From contig CAVULO010000002.1 in the NCBI GenBank assembly GCA_963742345.1, forward strand, positions 1 to 64,000: a stretch of 64,000 nucleotides of DNA, read 5' to 3'. A model generated the notes under the pieces. The model was given only the letters and a program-made list of their open reading frames with translations, ran no database searches and was not told the origin of the DNA. The DNA is from Pseudolabrys sp963742345. GTDB lineage: Bacteria > Pseudomonadota > Alphaproteobacteria > Rhizobiales > Xanthobacteraceae. Below are positions 9,924 to 19,688 of this stretch, piece by piece. How positions within the stretch are numbered: the first letter of the stretch is position 1; every line of letters starts with the position of its first letter. A program made the position numbers and the translations under genes.

Positions 9924-10425
9924 GCTTGCGCACCTCGCGCAGCCGCGCTGCGGCGTCGAGCGCTGCGGCGATGATCGGCACATAACCGGTGCAACGGCAG
10001 AGATGCCCGCCGAGATAGTCGCGCAGCGCCGTTTCGTCGGGCGACGGATTGTCGCGCAGATAGCATTCGAGCGACATCAGGATCCCGGCGGTACAGAAGC
10101 CGCATTGCAGCGCGTGATGGCGGCGGAACGCCTCCTGTAGGATAGACAGACGACCGGGTTCGGGCGCAAGACTCTCGACGGTGCGGATGTTGGTGCCATC
10201 GGCCTGTACCGCGAGCGTCAGACAGGCGCGGGCGGGCACGCCATCAATTTCGATCGTACAGGCACCGCACACACCGTGCTCGCAGCCGACATGAGTGCCG
10301 GTCATCGCCAGACTGTAACGCAGGAAATCGGTCAGCAGCATGCGCGGCTCGGCTTCGGCCTCTACCGCGCGACCATTGAGCTCAAAACGAATACGGTGAC
10401 GCGCGTCCGCGCTCAAGCGCGACAT
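9916..10425 (-). CDS. Molybdenum hydroxylase small subunit, 2x[2Fe-2S] (cluster 1)
   Basis: This 169-residue protein carries the plant-type ferredoxin cluster motif GCEHGVCGACTIEI with a further Cys at ARACLTL, and the C-terminal helical [2Fe-2S] domain with CGFCTAG and LCRCTGY. It passes electrons from the molybdopterin subunit to the FAD subunit in enzymes of the xanthine dehydrogenase/CO dehydrogenase family. The start at 10425 has GGAGG upstream and overlaps the end of the FAD subunit by 13 bases. Gene order L-M-S is unbroken, so the three form one enzyme. Confidence 0.92.
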   Translation of the reverse strand: MSRLSADARHRIRFELNGRAVEAEAEPRMLLTDFLRYSLAMTGTHVGCEHGVCGACTIEIDGVPARACLTLAVQADGTNIRTVESLAPEPGRLSILQEAFRRHHALQCGFCTAGILMSLECYLRDNPSPDETALRDYLGGHLCRCTGYVPIIAAALDAAARLREVRKHA

Positions 10426-11240
10426 CGGCGGGCCTCCTCGATCGTCGCCCGACCGAGTTGTCGGACGAGATTGCGGCGAAAGCCCTCGGTCGCGTGCAGA
10501 TCGTCGCGCGCGTCTAGCTCCCAGGCAAATGCATCGAGCGCGTCGTCGAGCGCGGCGCCGGTGAGGTCGGGATAGTCGCGGACGGCAGGGCAATCGGCGA
10601 CGCCGCCGATTGCAAGCCGCACGCCATCAGCATGCGCTACAGCCGCGCAAGCTACGATAGCGAAATCGCCGTGCCGCCGCCCGAATTCACGAAACGCATA
10701 GCCGTGCCCCGGAGTGCGGCACGGCGCCTCGACGGCCTCGATCAGCTCGTCATCGTTGCATGCCGTCGACATTAGCCCGGTGAAGAAGTCAACGGCCGGA
10801 ACACATCGCTGCTTTTGCCGTGACGACAAATGGACGGCACCCTTGAGTGCGAGCAGGACGAGCGGAATTTCGGCGCTTGGGTCGGCATGGGCGACCGAGC
10901 CGCAGACCGTCCCGCGGCTGCGGGTTTGCGCGTGGCCGACCCAAGGCAGCGCAGAGGCCAAGAGCGGTTGGCGTTCGTGAAGTGCCGGCCATGCCAGAAG
11001 CTTCGCTTGCCGTACGCCGGCGCCGATGCGGATAGTATTTCCGTCGGCTTCGATTTTGGCCAGTTCCGGCAGATGCATGATGTCGATCAGGACTTTCGGG
11101 CGCGCCATCCGCATCGAGAGCATCGGCACCAGGCTTTGTCCGCCGGCGAGGATGCGGGCATCCTCGCCCTCGGAGGCAAGCGTGGCATGCGCCTCCGCCA
11201 ATGTCGTGGCGCGCAGATAGTCGAAGCGGGCGGGCTTCAA
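10413..11240 (-). CDS. Molybdenum hydroxylase FAD-binding subunit (cluster 1)
   Basis: This 275-residue protein is the medium, FAD-binding subunit. The FAD pyrophosphate loop is ILAGGQSLVPMLSMRMARP and the second motif is TRSRGTVCGSVAHADPSAEI, both as in CoxM/NdhF-type subunits. Length is typical. It starts four bases inside the end of the large subunit gene and overlaps the small subunit gene, so the three are co-translated. It would re-oxidise the iron-sulfur clusters and hand electrons to an acceptor not encoded nearby. Confidence 0.92.
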   Translation of the reverse strand: MKPARFDYLRATTLAEAHATLASEGEDARILAGGQSLVPMLSMRMARPKVLIDIMHLPELAKIEADGNTIRIGAGVRQAKLLAWPALHERQPLLASALPWVGHAQTRSRGTVCGSVAHADPSAEIPLVLLALKGAVHLSSRQKQRCVPAVDFFTGLMSTACNDDELIEAVEAPCRTPGHGYAFREFGRRHGDFAIVACAAVAHADGVRLAIGGVADCPAVRDYPDLTGAALDDALDAFAWELDARDDLHATEGFRRNLVRQLGRATIEEARRCRA

Positions 11241-13679
11241 GATCGCCCCCGCGCGCGGTCGGGGGCGTCTTCGGCCGGATGGATGTGGGCGGCAAGCTTC
11301 GCGGGCGTCATTGGCAGGTCAATCGCGGCAAGCCCGAGCGCGTCGGCCACGGCATTGGCGAGACAGACCGGTGTGCTCATGCAATTGCCTTCGCCGACGC
11401 CCTTGGCGCCGAGCGGCGTGAACGGCGAAGGTGTCTCGACGTGCAAGATGACGGGGACGGGGACTTCAGTGGCCGTCGGTAGCAGATAATCGGCGAAGGT
11501 CCCGGCGAGAAAGGCGCCGTCCGGGGCGTAGACAAATTCTTCGTAAAGCGCTGCGCCAACCCCTTGCGCGAATCCGCCGGTGATCTGGCCCGCAACCATA
11601 CCGGGATGCAGCACACGCCCGCAGTCGTGCATGGTGACATATTTGTCGACGCGCACCGCGCCGGTGATCCGATCGATTTCGATTCCGCAGAAGTCGAAAA
11701 TGAATCCATGGCAGAGCGACGAATTCACTTCATCGGCTTCGTTCGGCGGGGTGAGCTCCGGCGGTGTCCAGAAGACGGTCTCGCGCAGCGCCTGATTGCC
11801 GTCGGTCACCGCACCCGGCGACCAATGGCTCGTAGCGGCGAGCCGCGCGAACGGAATGCTGTTGTCCGGATTGCCGCGCGCACGCACGCGTCCGCCGGCG
11901 AATTCGATCTCGGCCGGAGGTACATTGAGCTGCGCGGCGGCGGTACGCGCCAGTTTTTCCTTGAGTCGCGTCGCGGCAAGATGCGCTGCGCCGGCGACCG
12001 CAGCCGCGAAGCGGCTCGAGTAGTTACCGGAGGCGATCGACCAGGCGTCGCGCGCGGTATCGATCTCGCTGACAACGCGAATGTCATTCGGGGCAAGTCC
12101 GAACGCATCGGCGACAATCTGTGACAGTACGGTACGGTGGCCTTGCCCTTGCGGTGCCGAAGCGGCGTGAACACTGACAGCGCCAAGCGGATCGAACGCG
12201 ACGGTGGCTGTCGCCTGCGCGCCGTTCTTTGCGCCAGCGCGCCGGCGTTCGTCCGCGGTCAACACCGTCGTGATGTAGCCCATATTCGAGACGCTCGGCT
12301 CGACCACGGCCGTGCAGCCGATTCCGTAAATGCGCCCCTGCGCGCGCGCTGAGTCGCGACGTTTTTTCAGGTCGGCAAACCCACCGTCCGCCAGCGCAAC
12401 GTCGAGCGCATGCGAATAGTCGCCGGAATCAAGCAGGGCGCCACTGGCGGTCCGGTAGGGAAATGCCTTGGTGTGCACCAGGTTGCGACGGATCACCTCG
12501 ATCGGATCGAGCTTGAGCTCGATCGCAACTCGCTGCATCAATCGTTCGAGCGCGTAATACATTTGCGGGCCGCCGAAGCCGCGGTTCAGTCCGGTCGGTG
12601 TTTTATTGGTCAGCACAACGCGATTTCGTACCGCGACATGTCGGATGTCATAGGCGCCGGTGAGATTGCCGTGCATCCGGTAGAGTGTTGCCGGCTCGGG
12701 CGCGCGGATATGGGCGCCGACGTCTTCGATTTGGTCATAGCTGAGTGCGCGCACACGGCCGTCAGCATCGACCGCCGCTTCGAGTTGCGTCACGCGATTG
12801 GTCGCTGACACCGATGCGCAAAGATGCTCGAGCCGGTCTTCGACCCATTTCACCGGCCGGCTAGCAACCCGCGCAGCAACGCCCATTAGCACCACGTACG
12901 GGAATACGCCCTGTTTGATGCCAAAGCTGCCGCCCGAATCGGGTGGTGTGCGCAGGCGCAGCCTGTTGCCGGGCACTTTCAGCGCGCGCGCCATCACCGG
13001 GTGCAGGCTGAATGGCCCCTGGAAATTGGCGAGTACGTCGTAGGCATCTTCCCCGGCGTCGTACACGGCGACGAATGCCATAGGTCTCGATCGGTGTGCA
13101 GGAATTGCGCGGGTAGCGGATTGAGACCGAGACGCGCCGTGCGGCGTCCTTGAAGGCGCGCTCGGGATCGCCGTAGCGGAACGACCGGTCGCTGGCGACA
13201 TTGGAGCCGAGACCCTCGTGCAATGGCGGCAGCTTCGGATCGAGCGCGGCGAGCGGATCGACGATCGCCGGCAGCGGCGCGTAGTCGACCTCGATCAGTT
13301 CGAGCGCGTCTTCGGCAAGATAGCGGTCGGCTGCGACCACGACCGCGACCGGCTCGCCGGCATAACGCACGCGGCCGGCGGCGATCGGCCAGCATTCGAT
13401 CGGCGCCTTAACACCGACCACAAGCGAAGCGGACAACGTCGTCACTTCGGCGGCGGTGATGACGGCGGTAACACCCGGCGCGCGCCGCGCGGCGTCGGTA
13501 TGGATCGCGCGGATTTCGGCGTGTGCGTACGGGGAGCGCAGGATCGCCGCGTGCAGGGTACCGGGCGGAACGCCGATGTCGTCGATATAGCGCCCGCGCC
13601 CGGCGAGAAGCGTGAGGTCCTCGATCCGCTCGACCGATTGTCCGACCCACCCCTTGTCGCCTGCTTTGGACAAACGCAC
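11237..13679 (-). pseudogene. Molybdenum hydroxylase large subunit (cluster 1), one frameshift
   Basis: Read through one shift near 13080 (ETYG in one frame, AFVAVYDAG in the next), this is a full catalytic subunit of about 810 residues that binds molybdopterin cytosine dinucleotide. Visible motifs are GGSFGIKQG, TGLNRGFGGPQ, QGQGHRT and the active-site region GAKGVGEGNCMS with the catalytic Glu. The AYRCSFR loop of true CO dehydrogenase is absent, so it should hydroxylate an organic ring or aldehyde using water. Start is a GTG at 13679, preceded closely by GGAGGC. The lesion is more likely a sequence error, since every gene around it is intact. Confidence 0.85.
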
Positions 13680-13763
13680 CGCCTCCTGGAATACGGTGCC
13701 CCGGCGAACCGGGGCCCCGTCATTTGTTATCGCATCGACGCCAGCATCGCGGCCGGGCGCCGA

Positions 13764-14933
13764 CTACTTCACGACATTGAGGTACTTGCCGTTGACCACC
13801 TTCAGGATCGCGGTGATGCCGGTGCCGTCTCGCACGGCGTCCATGGTGATAGGTCCCGCCACGCCGGGGAAATCCTTCAGCGTACCGAGGCATTCGCGGA
13901 TCTTGTCGCGATCGCTGTCGAGATCGGCGGGTTTATTGGTGATGCCAGCCTTCTCGAAGCAGTACTTGAACGAATAAACGATGTCGTAGGAGCGCGGGCC
14001 GCTATAGGGCGGCAGCGAGCCGTTCATCTTGGCCTTGATTTTCTTGACGAAGGCCTGCACCTCCGGGCGCGGATCGTCGAGCCAGGCGGCGGTCGACATG
14101 TAGGTTCCTTCCGCTGCCTTGCCGGCAATCTCGATGTAGCCCGGTGCGCCAGCGCAGGCTCCGCCGATGATCGGAACCTTGAGGTCCTGCTTCTGCATCT
14201 CCTTGGCGATCGCTGCGGCGTTCTGATAGCAGGCGCCGAGCGCGATGCCTTCTGCGCCGAGGGACTTTGCCTTCGTCACCTGCGCCGAATAGTCGGTGTC
14301 CTTGGTTCGGTAGGTCAGGCTATCGAGGATTTCGACATTGTTGTCCTTCAGCAGCTTGGGCAACACCGCGGCGCCTTCGCCTTTGGAGACCGCATCCTCG
14401 GCGTCGTAGATGATGACGACCTTCTTGATCTTGTATTCGTCGAGCCAGGCCTTGACGACGGGCTTGAGCTGCTTGTCGCTGGTGAGCGTGTTGCGGAACG
14501 CCCACTTGCTCATCGCGGATAGGCCGGGCTTGGCCGAGCAATAGGAATCGATGGGCGTCTTGAACCGTTCGTCGAGCTGCGGCGCGATCGTTTCGAATGG
14601 CCCGCTGAAGCAGGGCCCGACGACAGCCAGCACCTTGTCACGATCGACGAGGCGGCTCATCTGCTGGAGCGCTTCGGATTCGAGCGTCTGGTCGTCATAG
14701 CAGATCATTTCGATTGGTAAGCCGCCGATGCCGCCCTTGGCGTTGATTTCCTCAACCGCGATTTCGATCGCGGGCTTGGCGCCCTGGCCCCACTCGGCGC
14801 CCTTGCCGGTGAGCGGTACCAGGCAGCCGATCTTGACGGTTCGGCCTTCCAGTTTCGCGGCCTGCGCGCTTGGCAGGCCGGTGAGCAACGCGGCGGCGAC
14901 GCATACTGCCACGAGCATGATCCTCGATTTCAT
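13764..14933 (-). CDS. livK: Branched-chain-type ABC transporter substrate-binding protein
   Basis: This 389-residue periplasmic binding protein has a signal peptide (MKSRIMLVAVCVAAALLTG, cleaved after AQA) and a Peripla_BP_6 fold: VKIGCLVPLTGKGAEWGQG, AIEIAVEEINAKGGIGG and VVGPCFSGPFETIAPQ. Members of this family in catabolic clusters often bind aromatic acids rather than amino acids. A longer open frame upstream is a shadow; the start at 14933 has GGAGGG eight bases before it. It is the last of five transporter genes and probably defines what the pathway imports. Confidence 0.9.
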   Translation of the reverse strand: MKSRIMLVAVCVAAALLTGLPSAQAAKLEGRTVKIGCLVPLTGKGAEWGQGAKPAIEIAVEEINAKGGIGGLPIEMICYDDQTLESEALQQMSRLVDRDKVLAVVGPCFSGPFETIAPQLDERFKTPIDSYCSAKPGLSAMSKWAFRNTLTSDKQLKPVVKAWLDEYKIKKVVIIYDAEDAVSKGEGAAVLPKLLKDNNVEILDSLTYRTKDTDYSAQVTKAKSLGAEGIALGACYQNAAAIAKEMQKQDLKVPIIGGACAGAPGYIEIAGKAAEGTYMSTAAWLDDPRPEVQAFVKKIKAKMNGSLPPYSGPRSYDIVYSFKYCFEKAGITNKPADLDSDRDKIRECLGTLKDFPGVAGPITMDAVRDGTGITAILKVVNGKYLNVVK

Positions 14934-15039
14934 TGGCATGTCCCTCCAACTGTTATGAACTGACTTCCCATTTGCCTTTGGCGTTACGCTTTCCCACATG
15001 ATCCTACTCCCCCTTTTGCTTCCTTGACACTTCGACCTT

Positions 15040-15752
15040 TCACGCCGCGCTCTGCCCGAGATACGTGCGCTGCACCTCGGGCATGTTGAGCAATTCCTCT
15101 CCCGTTCCGCTGTAGACGACGCGTCCGCGCTCGAGCACATAGCCGCGGTCGGCGACGCGCAGCGCCTGGCGCGCGTTCTGCTCGACCAGGAGGATGGTCT
15201 TGCCCTCGTTCTTGAGCTCGCGCAGCGTGAGAAAAATCTGGCTGACGATCTTGGGCGCAAGACCGAGCGAAGGCTCGTCGAACAGCAGAAGCCGTGGGCG
15301 CGCGACAAGCGCGCGACCGATCGCCAGCATCTGCTGCTCGCCGCCGCTGAGCGTGCCGGCGATCTGCAGGCGCCGTTCCGACAGCACAGGAAAGCGCGCG
15401 AGGGTTGCTTCGATGTCCCGCGCAATCTCGAAATCGTTGCGCACATAGGCGCCCATGCGCAGGTTATCGATCACAGTCATACGCTTGAGGATGGCGCGGC
15501 CCTCCGGCACGTGGCTGATGCCCAGCCCGACAATTTTGTGCGGTGGGCGGCGCATGATGCTTTTGCCCTCGAAGGTGATGCTGCCGGCGCTGGGGCGCAG
15601 CAGGCCGGAGATGGTCTTGAGCAGCGTAGTCTTGCCGGCGCCGTTCGCGCCGATCAGCGTGACGATCTGGCCCTGCGCGATGTCGAGGGCGATGTCGTGC
15701 AACACCTCGATCTTGCCGTAGCCCGAGCGCAGTCCCTTGATGACCAGCATGC

Positions 15753-15756
<4 letters not shown>
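15040..15756 (-). CDS. livF: ABC transporter ATP-binding protein LivF
   Basis: This is one of the two ATPases of the Liv-type importer (238 residues). Walker A is GANGAGKTT, the signature LSGGEQQ and Walker B LLLFDEPSLGLAP. The short form without an extra C-terminal extension and the phrase GISHVPEGRAIL identify LivF rather than LivG. Its ATG overlaps the livG stop as ATGA, so the two are translationally coupled. The reading frame continues upstream without a stop, but that part is an out-of-frame reading of livG. Confidence 0.92.
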
Positions 15757-16548
<792 letters not shown>

Positions 16549-16556
<8 letters not shown>

Positions 16557-17508
16557 GCTGGGCCCTCCAGCGCTTGAGCGACAGCCGCGGCAGTAAATCG
16601 CGTGTAATCAGCCCGTCAGGCCGCACAATCATCATCACGATCAGGATGAGACCGTAGGCGATTAGCCGCTTGGCGTTCTCGAAATCGAGGAACGCGTACA
16701 GAAAATCATACGTCTTGTTCATCGGGTAGAAATCGGTCCACGCCACCGGCACCAGCTGCAGCCATTCGCGCAGCGTGCGCAGGAAATGCGGCAACAACGA
16801 CAGCGCGACCGCGCCCACCACCGGGCCCCAATAAGTGCTGCCACCCCCCACCACGACGAAAGTAAGGATTTCGACCGACATCATCACGTTGAAGGTGGTC
16901 GAGTCGATGTAAGTTGCCTGGTGCGCGTAGAGGGCGCCGGCAACGCCTGCGATGCCGGCGCCGACGCCGAAGGCAAACAGTTTAATGCGCACCACGTCGA
17001 TGCCCATGACCTCGGCCGCGGTCTCGTCCTGGTGGATCGAATCCATTGCACGGCCGAGCGAGGAGCGCTCAAGCCGGCCAAAAAAGAAGATCAGCAGCAC
17101 GACCACGGCGACGACCCATTCCAGCGTGCGCCGGTTGAATGGGATGTTGCGGTAGCCCTGCGCGCCGCCGACATAGTCCCAGCTCAACACGATGACCTGG
17201 ATGATCTCCGAAAAGCCGAGCGTGAGCAGCAAGAGATAGATGCCCTTAATACGCAACGCCGGAAAACCGATCACGACGCCGACGACGCCAGCGATGAGCC
17301 CTGCCAGCGGCACCGAAACGATGAAGGGTAAGCCGAATTTCTGACTGAACACTGCCGAGGCATAGGCGCCCACAGCCATGAACCCGGCTTGTCCGATTGA
17401 GACCTGCCCGGTCTTGAATGGGGCAAAGAAGCTATAGGCGGCAACGATGTTGATGCCCATGAAGATCAAGATCGACTGCGTGTAGTTGTCCATCAAACCA
17501 TTGAACAT
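16549..17508 (-). CDS. livM: ABC transporter permease LivM
   Basis: This 319-residue integral membrane protein has about eight to ten hydrophobic helices and the LivM signature GQVSIGQAGFMAVGAYASA near the N-terminus and a GGGSTYWGPVVGA loop near residue 215. It forms the translocation path with LivH. The gene begins eight bases after livH stops and overlaps livG, so the transporter genes form one unit within the long minus operon. Confidence 0.92.
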
Positions 17509-17515
17509 GGCGGCG

Positions 17516-18388
17516 CTACCTTTGCTCTGCGGTACGCGTGCCGAAGAGACCGGTCGGCCTCCAGAGAAGAATGAGGATGAGAATCAGGAAAGAGAAAAAA
17601 TCGCGCTCGGTGGTACCGATATAGGCGGCCGAGAGAATCTCGATCATGCCGAGCATCAGCCCTGCGATCATGGCGCCCGGCACGTTGCCGAGTCCGCCCA
17701 GCAGCATCACGATCAGTCCCTTGACTGCGGCGCCCAGTCCCATGAAGGGCGAGATAGCGCTGTTTTTGATACCGTCGAGCACGCCGGCGACGCCGGCGAT
17801 GCCGGAGCCGATGATGAAGGTAATCAGAACCACGCGGTTGACGTCGACGCCGAGCAACGCTGCGGTTTCGTGGTTCTCGGCGGTGGCACGGATGGCGCGG
17901 CCGGTCTTGCTGCGCTCAATGAACAGCCAGAGCAGCACCATCAGCGCCAGTGCCACGCCGAGGATGAAGATCTGCGCCTGGCTGATGGTGATCGGCCCGA
18001 AGTGATAGAGCTTCTGCGCGATGGTCTCGGGGAAGGCGAGCTGCTGGCCGCCGATCAGATAGACGGCGAGATTCTGGATGACGATGGTGAGCCCAATAGT
18101 GCTAATCAACGGCGCCAGCGGCCGGTCCTTGCGCACTGGGCGAATCGCGACGAATACTGCGATCACGCCGACTAGGCCGCAGATCACCATGGCGCCAAGC
18201 AGCGCGCCGTAGATATTCGCGCCGACATAGACCACCAAATAAAGGCCGACGAAGGCGCCGATCATGAACACTTCGCCTTGCGCGAAATAAAGCAAGTTGA
18301 GGACGCCAAAAATGAGCGTGTAGCCGATCGCCACCAGCGCGTAGGACGCGCCGAGCATCAGGCCATTGATCAGTTGCTGATAAATCAT
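17516..18388 (-). CDS. livH: ABC transporter permease LivH
   Basis: This 290-residue permease has the LivH signature LMLGASYALVAIGYTLIFGV at its start and the LGGLGNVPGAMIAGLMLG loop towards the end, with about eight membrane helices. A TTG six codons upstream is possible, but I prefer the ATG at 18388 (MIYQQLING), which matches the usual N-terminus of the family. It follows the enamidase-like gene in the same direction, which links uptake to that hydrolase. Confidence 0.9.
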   Translation of the reverse strand: MIYQQLINGLMLGASYALVAIGYTLIFGVLNLLYFAQGEVFMIGAFVGLYLVVYVGANIYGALLGAMVICGLVGVIAVFVAIRPVRKDRPLAPLISTIGLTIVIQNLAVYLIGGQQLAFPETIAQKLYHFGPITISQAQIFILGVALALMVLLWLFIERSKTGRAIRATAENHETAALLGVDVNRVVLITFIIGSGIAGVAGVLDGIKNSAISPFMGLGAAVKGLIVMLLGGLGNVPGAMIAGLMLGMIEILSAAYIGTTERDFFSFLILILILLWRPTGLFGTRTAEQR

Positions 18389-18471
18389 CGCATTATACCG
18401 TGGCAACGACGGCCCAGCGGGTGGCTATCTCGGTCTCGCGGGTTCGCGCCTTACCCATGCTTCTCCCGTTC

Positions 18472-19668
18472 CTAATGCGTCGCCGTGGCGAAGTCTTGCG
18501 TCACGCGCGAAGATGCAACCCGTGCCTTGCGGGTGGTCGCCGGCGTATTGCGACTGCGGCCAACAAAGCGCGGCACGCCAGCGGTCACCACCGCGCCGAT
18601 TGCGGCGATGTCGCCATGCTTGATGGCGGCGAGCGCGGTCTTTTGTGTGCCGCCATCCGGCGCGTCGATCAGCACCAGATCGGCTGCTTTGCCTGGCGCG
18701 AGCAAGCCGCTGTCTAAGCCGTAAACTTTTGCGTTGCTGCCGGTGGCGGCGCAGATGAAGCGCTCCGGCGGCAGGTCTGTCAGGCTCGACAGATGCGCGA
18801 TCGTATAAAGCATGCCGAGTGGCATGACGCCGCTGCCGGTCGGTGTGTCTGTCGCGATTATGAAGCGTTCAAAGGCGCCGTTGGCGTCGGCGAGCCGGGC
18901 GCACAGCAGTGTCGTGCGCAGGTTTCCGGCGGTACAGACCTGCAAGGCGATCGTCGACTCCTTAATAACTCGCTCGAAGTCGGCATCCGGCATGGCGGTC
19001 GGTCCGCCATTGATATGAAATGATACGTGCGGATGCATCTTGAGAAGGTGATCGCCGGTGATGGCGCCGGAGCCCGGTATCGACGATCCGCCTGTATGGC
19101 ACGTAGTGATCAAGCCCGCCGCCTTGGCATCGGCGACCAGTGGGACGTAATCGTATGAGCTCTTGACCGCGCCGAAACCCGCTTTCGCCAACCGCACGCC
19201 CTTTTGCACCAGCTCGCGAAAATCGGCTGCTTGCAGGCCCGGCTCAAGGATCACCGATCCGGCGATGACGCGCATGCCGCCGGGCCGGTACTCGGCAAAG
19301 CAACGCTGCGCGGCCACTGCCAGTGCCTTGACGCCCTCGACGTCGCGTGGCCGCCCCGGAACATGGACCTCGGACGCGGAGATGGCGGTCGTGGTGCCAC
19401 CGTGCAAGTAGCTTTCCAGATAGCCGACAGTGCGTTGACGCGGTGTGTAGTCGCCAAACGTGATGTGGACATGCGAGTCGATCAGGCCGGGGATTGCCGT
19501 CATACCGTCGGCGTCGATCACCACATCGGCTTTGCTTACGGCTTCGGCTGACGCGTTGCCGACAGATGCAATGCGCTCGCTGTCAATGATGATCGTGTCG
19601 CCGGCTGCGAACGGTTCGCGCCAGTTGCCGGTAACGATCTGACCGAGATTGGTGATGGCGACTTTCAT
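18472..19668 (-). CDS. Enamidase-like amidohydrolase
   Basis: This 398-residue metal-dependent hydrolase belongs to the amidohydrolase superfamily. A complete ligand set is visible: HVH at residues 66-68, Lys169 (GAVKSSYDY), His191 (TTCHTGGSS), His218 (SFHINGGPTA) and Asp274 (IATDTPTGSG). The C-terminus, YGLDSGLLAPGKAADLVLID and later RSRNTP, closely resembles as I recall it the enamidase of Eubacterium barkeri nicotinate fermentation, which opens the ring of 1,4,5,6-tetrahydro-6-oxonicotinate. Hydrolysis of a ring C-N bond is therefore the likely reaction; the actual substrate is unknown. It lies between the monooxygenase and transporter genes. Confidence 0.82.
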   Translation of the reverse strand: MKVAITNLGQIVTGNWREPFAAGDTIIIDSERIASVGNASAEAVSKADVVIDADGMTAIPGLIDSHVHITFGDYTPRQRTVGYLESYLHGGTTTAISASEVHVPGRPRDVEGVKALAVAAQRCFAEYRPGGMRVIAGSVILEPGLQAADFRELVQKGVRLAKAGFGAVKSSYDYVPLVADAKAAGLITTCHTGGSSIPGSGAITGDHLLKMHPHVSFHINGGPTAMPDADFERVIKESTIALQVCTAGNLRTTLLCARLADANGAFERFIIATDTPTGSGVMPLGMLYTIAHLSSLTDLPPERFICAATGSNAKVYGLDSGLLAPGKAADLVLIDAPDGGTQKTALAAIKHGDIAAIGAVVTAGVPRFVGRSRNTPATTRKARVASSRVTQDFATATH

Positions 19669-19688
19669 GGGCGGGCAGTCGCGTCCTG

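Noticed and set aside
9916..13679. CO dehydrogenase genes coxLMS
   Set aside because: The family is right, but the AYRCSFR active-site loop that defines aerobic CO dehydrogenase is absent from both large subunits and no coxDEF-type maturation genes are present.
13218..14522. A 434-residue open frame on the plus strand
   Set aside because: It runs antisense to the hydroxylase large subunit and livK, both with clear motifs. Long antisense frames are usual in GC-rich DNA.
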